A stretch of DNA of 64,000 nucleotides. Origin: Maratus speciosus. Lineage: Eukaryota; Arthropoda; Arachnida; Araneae; Salticidae. Both the position numbers and the translations under genes were made by a program. The notes beneath the pieces were generated by a model. It ran no database searches. It was not told the origin of the DNA and was given only the letters and a program-made list of their open reading frames with translations. Positions 55,500 through 64,000 of this stretch are shown piece by piece. Numbering within the stretch: the first letter of the stretch is position 1; the number at the start of each line of letters is the position of its first letter. The stretch covers positions 278,973,164-279,037,163 of the forward strand of contig OZ010799.1 in the NCBI GenBank assembly GCA_963932465.1, written 5' to 3'.

Positions 55500-56660
55500 G
55501 TCTTCACTAGACGTCTGCACGGGTCGAAATATCTAGGTTCGGCCCCGAACCAACCCATAGGAAAAAAAGTTCGGCCCTGCCTGGAAAAAAGATCAAATCA
55601 TAGCCTGGCCCGCCCTGACTGAATTTCTACATAGTTTTTTACATCAATATGGTTAAAACTTGTTTCGTATGGAGGAGTTCTGACCAAAAATACTTATTAT
55701 ATCTTTTCTTTTTTCATGTTTATAATTATTATTTTTAAAGAGAAGCGCCAAAAGCTGTGATTATTTGTTTTATTAATGAATCTCTATTTATACGTAAATG
55801 TTTCACTTCTCCTTTAATATCGTTAATCCATATCCCATGTGTTGGAGACAATGAAAAATGCTATAAAGTAAAATCTTTTAAGATGGAATCACATAGGAAA
55901 GAAAAAAAAGGGTTATAGACAAGTTCCCTTTTAGCAGTTTTAAATGTAGTCTATTTTTTTTCTCAGGTATTATTATATTCATTTTCCATGGATCAGTAGA
56001 TTTTTCCGTTTAAGAAAGGATTCCGCCATAGGCAGATTTTTTTCGCTAGTTTTACTGAATTTTAATTTTTTTGCCTTAAAATCTACTATCCTTTAAAAAT
56101 ATGAATTTTAAAGTTTTATTATAAAATAATGGCCATTTAAAAATCCATGCATTTGTTGTAAAAGTTTTTGGGCTGAGCCAAATTTTAGTTATTTTTGCAC
56201 GGATTAGTTCAGTCAGAGATAATAATTTTATTACAGGTTGTCTCGTGACCGGGACAGAAAATTTCGCCCAGGTGAGACCAAGGAATAAGATAGTCAGTAC
56301 CTGTTCAGTATAACCTGTGGCCGAGAGGTTCTGCTCTCAAAGCTGGTAGACGGGAGGTGCTGGATTTGGACCCAATCGCGCCCTTCGGCCCAATCGTTCG
56401 GAGTTTTCAGTGGTTTTCTTCGAACTGTGGATATCCTTGCGTAAATATAGGTTAGGTTCCCTTAAAAAGACCATCACGGAAGGCACTCCCCCCTTCGAGC
56501 CCATATCCCCCGTGCAGGTAATTGGCCGTCATAAATCACACCAACACCCGGTTCGGTATGAAAAAATACGTTCGGCCCGGCCTGGCCGAGTCTTCAAAAA
56601 AAAGCCGCCAATCCCGGGTCTGGCCCGGCCCGGCCACAGAATACAGACTTTTTTAACGGC
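55500..56660. mobile_element. GC-rich insertion with GGCCCGGCC-type inverted ends
   Basis: The left portion has CTGCACGGGTCGAAATATC and TTCGGCCCTGCCTGG. The right portion has TTCGGCCCGGCCTGGCCGAG and GGCCCGGCCCGGCC. The composition differs sharply from the AT-rich host element, suggesting a nested insert, perhaps hAT-like. Exact ends and TSD were not resolved. Confidence 0.4.
56306..56560 (+). mobile_element. tRNA-derived SINE-like segment
   Basis: CTGTGGCCGAGAGGTTCTG matches a leucine/serine-type A box. It is followed at tRNA-like distance by a diverged B box (GTGCTGGATTTGGACCC) and then a body with GTGGATATCCTTGCGTAAAT and AAGGCACTCC phrases. It is nested within the TIR element. Confidence 0.5.
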
Positions 56661-57784
56661 CTCGCTGGGGAGATAAAAAGCCTGAATTTGTGAGGGCTAA
56701 AGTTATGAAAAACTCTTAATCGGCATGTTAGAAAAAGCGTTGTTTCAAATTACATATTTAACATTTATTTATGGACAATATAAATTGTACAAAAAGGAGG
56801 CGAAAACGGCCAAAGTTAAACTGAATCGGAAGTTTAAGCTACAGAAAGAAGTTGCTTTTTCACGTGCAATTTTTAAAAAAGCATTTAAACATTTTATTTG
56901 GAGCCAATCAATGTTTAAAATTTTAAATGCGTTTTTCTGCATGATGTTTTTTTTTCAACCATTTTTTAAAAATTATTATAAGTCAAGAATCGTAAATAAA
57001 AAAGGTGCAAACTTGGAACATGTCTTTTTTGATTGTTTTACATTAATTTTGTTTCGGCAAATTAAAAAAAAAAAATTCTTTTGAAAATATGATTTTTTAT
57101 AAAATAAGTTACATAATTTTTTAAATAAATATTTTTAATATTTTTAAAATTAATATTTAAAAAAATCCTGAAGCAAAACTAAAACTATACTTTCCTCTTT
57201 ATTTAAATCAAAAAAAAAATTGAAATCCGATGAATAATGCTTCGAGTTATAAAGATTTTAAATTAACTCCGCTTAAAAAATGCTAATCATTTAATTTTTT
57301 TAAAACTTTATGAGAAATATTAGGATGTGATTTTGTTTGCAAATTATAAGGTTAACCATAAAAAAAAAAAGAAAAAAAATCTAAATTCTAACCCAACAAA
57401 TATATTATTTATATGTTTCCTAGAACTCTTAAAGAAACATTGTTTCTTGAATTGCACGCATTTCAATTTGTGTCTAATCCCTTAAAACGTGATGAATTAT
57501 TTAAACGGCCATAACTCTGCGAGTTTTTCAGATATGAAGATGTAATTTTTGTGTTTAATTCAGGAATGGATAAGGAAAGTTTTCCTGATTGTAATTTTTA
57601 CACTACAGGGGCCGTATAAAAATTTAATTTTCGTATTTTTACAAGTAGACCCCCCATGAAGTTGCAACTTATGTCATTAAATTTGCACCTTTTTTTATGA
57701 AACTTTGCAATTGGAAGTATGGGTCTACGGGCAATATCTAAGGAAATAGCCCATTGTTTCGATATTTATGAATCACCCTGTATA

Positions 57785-59158
57785 TATATAACTATTAATT
57801 AAACATTACCGACCACCATCAAAAACCGCAATATTGTGAATGAAATGACAATAAACATGGTTACCACAAACCTATAATATACATCTGTAAGTTTAAAATA
57901 AAGTGCCTTATACTTTATTACAAGAATTAATGTGGAAGAAAAAAAGAAGAATATGGATACCGATAAAAATAATTGAAAAATTTATATATTGAATTACGTT
58001 TTCAAGAGTACAGAATTCAATGATATAAGCAAATCGGTCGTTTTCTGTGAGAAAAAAAGCTAAAAGCTGAAAATTTTTTTCTCCTGTACTCAAACAACCA
58101 ATATGACCAAGAGAATAGTTTCAATATGAAAACAGAATAATATCAAATGCCATGAAATGGAAAAAACAATACAACCTTTTAAATATTTAATTTATAGCAT
58201 AAAAAATATATATATTACACAACATACCGAATAAAATCCCAGTTGTTTTCAAAATATCCTCCTGCACATGGTATCCAAAAGCACGATAAAATTAAAGTGA
58301 ATTAAACAGTTAAGTTAACACAGAAATTAAAACCTATGGATTCAGTTAATTCATTTTGAAATACCGTGATAAATTCAATTAATATAATATAAATAGAAAA
58401 TAATTACATTATTTAAAATACCTAAAAACACTTTTAAATTATTTAATTTCTATTTTACAATATTGCCAATATGCAGCGTTCAATACCACCTGGTGTAAAA
58501 AATTAAAATTATTACTCTAATAGAAGCATCAAAAGACAAAATTTTAGTGCTGCCATCTAGTATGTTATTTTAATACATTATTATTCAAATGTCACAAGAT
58601 GAACCTAATAAAAGCTAATGAATTTAAAATATATCAACTGCATTGCCACATAAATCCTAATATATAAATAATACCATACTATATATCATTATTGACAAAA
58701 AAATTAAATAAATACAAATTATATATATATATATTCTTTTTGGAACTCTGTAAAAAAAAAGTTTCTTCATCTACAGAATTATAATAAACCAACGAGCGAA
58801 AATATACAAGACCTTCATCCGAGTTACCCATGATTCCAAGAAGCATTCTGTTTCTTTAGAAACTTCATAAACCAATATTTAATTAAATTCTTTGTATTTC
58901 GATTTTTTTGTGCCAAATTACCTAGTCATAGTTATTCCAAATGAATTCAGTCTAGGCTTAATTATTTTCTTAAATTCTATATTCTTTTGAACCAACATAT
59001 TACGGTTATATGAGAGATTTCAACTAGACGACTTTCCACACGTCGAATGTAATGAGAGGCTTTTCAACAAAATATTTTTCCATATTAAGGATTATGCATG
59101 CTCTGACATGGCATAACTGATGTGACAAATAGTAAAACATACTATGGTTCAGTCATAA

Positions 59159-59195
<37 letters not shown>

Positions 59196-60330
59196 TTTAA
59201 TAAAACTCCAAATCTTAACTAACAGATACCTACCATTTTTCATTAAAAGGGACATGCACCTTTCTTTTAAAAAGTTTTCAAAGACGAATATATCAATAAA
59301 GCAAATTATAACTTGGCTTTTAAGTTTTCCAATTATTTTTCAGTGTATTTAAAAATAAATCACATAATTTTACTTTATATTTACCTACTTACAGATGAGA
59401 GTCGATTCAGAAAACGTCATTAAACTGAAGATGCCTTAAACAGAACATTTCTACGAACACGTATGACTGTTTTTTACCCGACTGTCAAGAAGGGTTATGT
59501 GTTTCACGCGTATCTGGGTATGTGGATTTCTTTATACCCTCGAAACATCCCAACGGCTGGATGGATTTTATTGAATGAGGTCTCTATTAATTTGTCTTAA
59601 TCGTCCGATGGTTATAGACTAGGTTTCCTTTTTATATATTCAAAATGGCGGTAGACACGAAAAAAAATTACGTACCCTATTGAGTGGCATATTATTGGAT
59701 AGGTCTTTTAAAACGAAGACGATATTTCATTAACTATTTTGCAGTCAGAAGCTCTTTTAAATATTACACAACCTGTAAGTTGTATAAGTAGGATCTCTAG
59801 CTTTACTGCAACTATAATCATCGTAGACATCTACAATCCTCATGAAAACAGTGTTTATAAATAGGAACTAACAATTAAACACAACTTAAAAGTCACCAAT
59901 ACAAGTAAATAAAAAAACAGGTGAGTAATATAAAAAAATAGTTTAACATTGATGAGAAATAATTAATTAGTTCGCTTTTTATGCAGTCGGGTTTTTTGAT
60001 TTTTTAAATTTAATTTCTATTAAGACAGTCTTATCCAGTCAGGAAGAAGGTTAAATACTTTTAAGTGATATCTAGATGATTTTTATGTGTGAAAAAAACA
60101 TTTTTATGTCTGTAAATAGATAAATACAAAGTAAAACTGTGTAACTGAATAGGACATTATTGTAACTTACTTAAAAACTAAAAGTAAATCTTAAAGCAGA
60201 ATTAGTTTTTTTTTCATCACTCTATAAATAAAATTATTTCATTTTGTACGGTTTATCCCGTTGATTAATTTGATCTCCATAACGTTAAAGACTCTAAGAT
60301 AAGTATTTTTCGTATCAAATTTTTTTGCGC
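57785..60330. other. Unassigned AT-rich interval
   Basis: No gene with splice support, no RNA gene and no clear TIR element was recognised over ~2.5 kb. A 33-T run lies at 59161-59193 and a (TA)n at 58720-58733. This is the longest apparently ordinary stretch in the window. Confidence 0.4.
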
Positions 60331-60332
60331 TT

Positions 60333-60633
60333 TTATATTTATAATAATAAAGGTTGTGAGGCTGTGTGTCTGTATGCCTATGTGCTGATTTCTGAAGAGA
60401 CCGCTTTGGAATTTAGCAGAAAAGTACCTGCATGTCTGAAGTTATGCACGTCAAAGCCAGTTTTTTAATTTTTTAATGTTAGAGTTAGATTTTTTTATAC
60501 GAGTTTTGGGGCTTTTTCGAACATTGCGGCGGTTTTCCCACTTTAGTACAACGACATTTTTTAATACTTTAATCCAATATATTAAATTCTGTTCTCTTTG
60601 AATTTAAAGTATTGTGTTCTAGCGTTTTGCGGC

Positions 60634-60695
<62 letters not shown>

Positions 60696-61068
60696 CGTAA
60701 AATGAATCTGTTTCAACCTTTTAGCTCAATATAGTTTTCTTTCTCTGCGATTTTTGAAATGTTTCTGAATTTCTTATGCGATTTTTAGAGTTTTTTCGTG
60801 TTCCGAGGAAATGTTTCACATTTTTTTCTGAATCGGAAATAACTCTCCGGTAAATTTTGCTAATGCCGTAATTATGATCTATTTAAAAGAATGCCAAATC
60901 GGTTCATGTAGAGACATTTCAACTTAATCTTCATCGAAATACAAAATCACAATAATTGAAGATGTGTGTGCATGCTGCCGAAGGCAGTAAAGTCCACCAC
61001 CCCAGGTTCGTTTACTAGGAGGTAATTTTGTGAAAAACAGACCAGCGAAGCGGGCGAAGCTTAGCTAG
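60333..61068 (+). mobile_element. Helitron-like element, non-autonomous
   Basis: The right end reads GCGAAGCGGGCGAAGCTTAG and then CTAG at 61065-61068 followed by T, the usual Helitron terminus after a GC-rich hairpin-like stretch. The left end has TATAATAATAAAGGTTGTGA and a CTGTGTGTCTGTATG tract typical of animal Helitron 5' ends. The starting TC is not intact, so the left boundary is approximate. A 53-T run lies inside at 60637-60689. Confidence 0.6.
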
Positions 61069-61429
61069 TTTAAAATTATTTCCTTTCAATGTTTCGGTTG
61101 AATACTTAAAATGTTTGTTAGATTTTATGTATATTTGTATCTTTTTTCAATTCCTACTATTAGTTCCAACTCTCCCTATATATCCCTTGTTCAAATTTTC
61201 AATCGTTAATAAAATATTTAATATGCATCCAATCAAGTTCAAATAATTTTTTTTCAACTTGTAGTGGATGACACTTGATGTTAATACAGTTTTTTTTAAA
61301 TATTAATTCATTAATTAAATTAAATTAATTAATATTAGTTTTATATGGAAGACAAAATGGCGGCCATTGGTTATTGAACAGTATTTAATGCATCACCATA
61401 CCTATAAGTGGTTACCATAGGAGGGACCC

Positions 61430-61545
61430 TGTTCTGTCGCCAAATACCGCCAAGTTTATTGCCAACTTGGTGATATATCGCCAAATTTGGGGACCAAAAT
61501 GAGTCACCAAAAGTGACGCCAACTTGGCGATATCTCTAATATTTC
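61430..61545. repeat. CGCCAA / TTGGCG motif cluster
   Basis: TCGCCAAATACCGCCAAGTT, then TTGCCAACTTGGTGATATAT, CGCCAAATTTGGGGACC and ACGCCAACTTGGCGATATC pack at least seven CCAA/TTGG words into about 100 bp. Part folds (GCCAACTTGGC is a perfect palindrome). It resembles hAT subterminal motif clusters, but no element ends were found. Confidence 0.45.
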
Positions 61546-62352
61546 ATCAAATTCCCATAAACTTCCATTCTAAACCAGGGTTAACTTGCTTATAGAAAAT
61601 CAACAAATTCAGATAATTTAATGCAACAGAAACTAATATCAGCTTAAGGGATTATATTAAATTTTTCTTTGAGGACCTAAGTAGGAATTGACTTTAATTT
61701 TTTTATTATTATTATTTGTCCCTATGTTATTTGTCTTACGTTTTCAATACGCTCTCAAAATAAATTTATCGCTGTCATTGTGTTTTCCGTCGTATAAAGC
61801 TGAAACATATACTGCATACGTCGTAGTATTCTATATTAAACAAAAATCTGTCTTGGAAAAAGTAACTCAGTTTTTAGTATTTTCTCTTTTGTGTTCCTCG
61901 TAGAAATATCCGCTTGAAAACTTATAAAGAGCTATCTAAACAGCGACAGAAAGCATAGAGAAACCAGAATGCTAGTATCACCCTGCCCCCCCCTCCCCCA
62001 CCACAAACTTACATTCTAAAATGTTATCGTAACATATGCGAAATCGTCTTTGCAGATTTATTTATTTTTTCCACATGTAGACTTATCTCTAAGTTTTCTT
62101 ATATACATAAAAATGTTCATATTTCTATGGTTGTATTCATTATCAAAAGTATTTTATAAGAAAAAGATGCTTTTCAAGGGATTTTCTTGTGATATTGTTC
62201 TGATATATAGAAAACATTTTTTGTTAAGTGGTCGCATTTGCCCTACATCTATACATTTTTGCATTTCTTTTTCATGATATGCTCGACATTTCCTCTTCTC
62301 AGAGTGTGGATTTGACTTGCAAATGGGTGGCCCCTTGAACTCTTCACCTGTT
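61546..62352. other. Unassigned AT-rich interval
   Basis: No gene recognised. A C-rich patch lies near 61983-62003, and open frames are F/L/I-rich and AT-driven. Confidence 0.35.
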
Positions 62353-64000
62353 CACCGCATGGAACTATTGATAAAGAGGAATCGACATATTCTTAAAAAA
62401 GTGAAGCTTCAACTGTAACCACTTTCGCAAGGACTGATTACCTCCGGTGAAAACGTCCACCAGTAAATTTATATAGAAAATTTCTTCGTATTTAATGTCT
62501 TTATTGATGCAAAATTTCAGTCATAAATAATGGCAGAAACATATTTTTAATTTTACTGGTGTAAGTTTACTTTTGTGGTAGTCAGACCTTCGTTTCCGCC
62601 CTATTGTGACAACCGGTGAAACAAGCTTACAGTTTTCCCAGTCATACAGACACCAGTAAAAACAAATAGAAGTTTTAGCAGATTTGTGAGAAAATATATC
62701 CATGAATAAGATGCTTAAATAAGGCAAAATTTTCTATTCAATTTTACTGATGGAAAGTTTGCCCCGGCGGCATTCAGAAGTTGTAGACTCGGTTTAGAAA
62801 AAGCAGCCGCCATCTTGTGACAACCTCCTCTGTTACTTCACTTGCAACTGGTAGACAGTACGCTATATGTCTCTTCTTTATTCATAACTCCATTGTTCAT
62901 CGGTTCAGGACCGAAGACATACAATTGCCTCTTATGTATTACTCACAGTTATAAAAAAAGCGTTTTTTATCATAAGAAACATTGGAAATAAATATATTTT
63001 CGAGATTTAAAGAAGCATTTATATATGGAATGTTTCTTTTGCTGTCTCTGATATTTGGAAAAGTTTCAGAGTAAATTTATGATGTATTAATCAGTTTTCT
63101 CAACACAGAATACGGTGCTTTATGCTACCCATTCTCAAGTAAACATTTTCAGCTGCGCAGTTGAATTTATACATGCAATGGTAACAGCATAGTATTAATT
63201 TTAATGTTAATATTGTTAATTTATCCTGTTTGTTGAATACATTAACAATATTAACATTAAAATTAATATTATGCTGTTACCATTGCATGTATAAATTCAA
63301 CTGCGCAGCTGAAAATGTTTACTTGAGAATGGGTAGCATAAAGCACCGTATTCTGTGTTGACAAAACTGATTAATACATCATAAATTTACTCTGAAACTT
63401 TTCCAAATATCAGAGACAGCAAAAGAAACATTCCATATATAAATGCTTTTTTAAATCTCGAAAATATATTTATTTCCAATGTTTCTTAAGATAAAAAACG
63501 CTTTTTTTATAACTGTGAGTAATACATAAGAGGCAATTGTATGTTTTCGGTCCTGAACCGATGAACAATGGAGTTATGAATAAAGAGAAGGAGACATATA
63601 GTGTACTGCCTACCTGTTGCAAGTGAAGTAACTGAGGAGGTTGTCACAAGATGGCGGCTGCTTTTTCTAAACCGAGTCTACAATTTCTGAATACCGCCGA
63701 GGCAAATTTCACACCAGTAAAATTGAATAGAAAATTTTGCCTTATTTAAGCATCTTATTCATGGATATATTTTCTCACAAATCTGCTAAAACTTCTATTT
63801 GTTTTTACTGGTGTCAGTTTGACTGGGAAAACTGTAACCTTGTTTCACCGGTTGTCATAATATGGCGGAAACGAAGGGTCTGACTACCACAAAAATAAAG
63901 TTACACCAGTAAAATTGAAAATATGTTTCTGCCATTATTTATGACTGAAATTTTGCATTAATAAATACTTTAAATACAGAGAAATTTTTTATATAAATTT
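62353..64000. repeat. Large palindrome, ~760-bp arms, 20-bp spacer
   Basis: Left arm 62465-63220 and right arm 63241-64000 are inverted copies with only scattered differences and a few single-base indels, around TTATCCTGTTTGTTGAATAC. The left arm probably extends to about 62353, matching repeat R2 at 32931; the right arm runs off the window. Arms include ATGGCGGC, ACTGGTGTCAG and TTTCACCGGTTGTCA phrases. Short open frames in the arms mirror each other. Confidence 0.9.

Larger units (their letters stand above)
55031..57780. mobile_element. 2.75-kb TIR element in a (TA)n target
   Basis: Begins CAGGGTGATTCATAAATATC and ends GATATTTATGAATCACCCTG, and is flanked by TATATATATA on both sides. Inverted similarity extends about 250 bp (TTCCAATTGCAAAGTTTCAT, GACCCCCCAT and CCATTCCTGAATTAAACAC types). 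The interior carries GC-rich inserted sequence and a SINE-like segment. A 119-aa Lys/Phe-rich frame at 56725-57084 is AT-biased and unrecognised. Confidence 0.85.

Noticed and set aside
56725..57084. 119-aa frame, Lys/Phe-rich
   Set aside because: Composition matches AT-rich sequence with A and T runs inside a TIR element; no recognised domain or splice context.
59122..59352. 76-aa frame with a poly-Phe stretch
   Set aside because: It is the translation of a 33-T run.
62050..62727. Short F/L-rich frames resembling membrane proteins
   Set aside because: Hydrophobicity follows from T-rich DNA; the second frame lies in the palindrome arm and repeats in mirror form.

Overview
This 64 kb window looks like AT-rich, intron- and transposon-dominated eukaryotic nuclear DNA, most probably from an arthropod (a chelicerate is possible but not demonstrated). 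The basis is the mix of element types: hAT elements with 8-bp target-site duplications (TSDs), piggyBac-like TTAA elements, TA-flanked pogo/mariner-type elements, Helitrons with CTAG ends, and tRNA-derived SINEs. Long homopolymers are common, there are no operons, and almost no intact reading frames exist. Most open frames are chance or repeat-borne. Boundaries were found by eye.

Layout. 0.8-9.0 kb is a higher-order satellite: nine copies of a ~550-bp unit, with a ~4.0-kb block duplicated, and TIR elements inserted before and after that duplication. 9.3-13.0 kb is a 28-bp minisatellite locus split by a 1.9-kb hAT element. 13-16 kb holds hAT debris and a plausible 3' terminal exon of a host gene with a 3' UTR and polyadenylation signals. 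18.5 kb holds one THAP-like exon fragment. 21.9-25.4 kb is the most distinctive protein-coding area: two intronless minus-strand genes, one with a PC4-like segment and one C2H2 zinc-finger gene. Both are broken by frameshift or nonsense changes and are separated by a duplicated AT-rich spacer. A tRNA-Asn-like gene (25.94 kb), tRNA-like fragments and a long hairpin follow.

28-51 kb is a dense nest of elements: a hAT inside a TTAA element, a TTAA element inside another TTAA element, a 1.4-kb foldback, a TA-flanked 1.9-kb element carrying two TTAA elements, and a probable 3.2-kb Helitron containing a TA-flanked element which itself contains a TTAA element. 52.0-57.8 kb is two TIR elements abutting through a short (TA)n; the first consists mostly of ~11 tandem copies of a ~218-bp unit. 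60.3-61.1 kb is another Helitron-like insertion. The window ends in a palindrome with ~760-bp arms and a 20-bp spacer, running off the right edge.

Function. The only candidate live products are the tRNA-Asn, the host terminal exon near 14.9 kb and perhaps the THAP exon. Everything else reads as selfish DNA, satellites and decayed genes, and its interest lies mainly in insertion order and in the internal tandem repeats carried by several element families.
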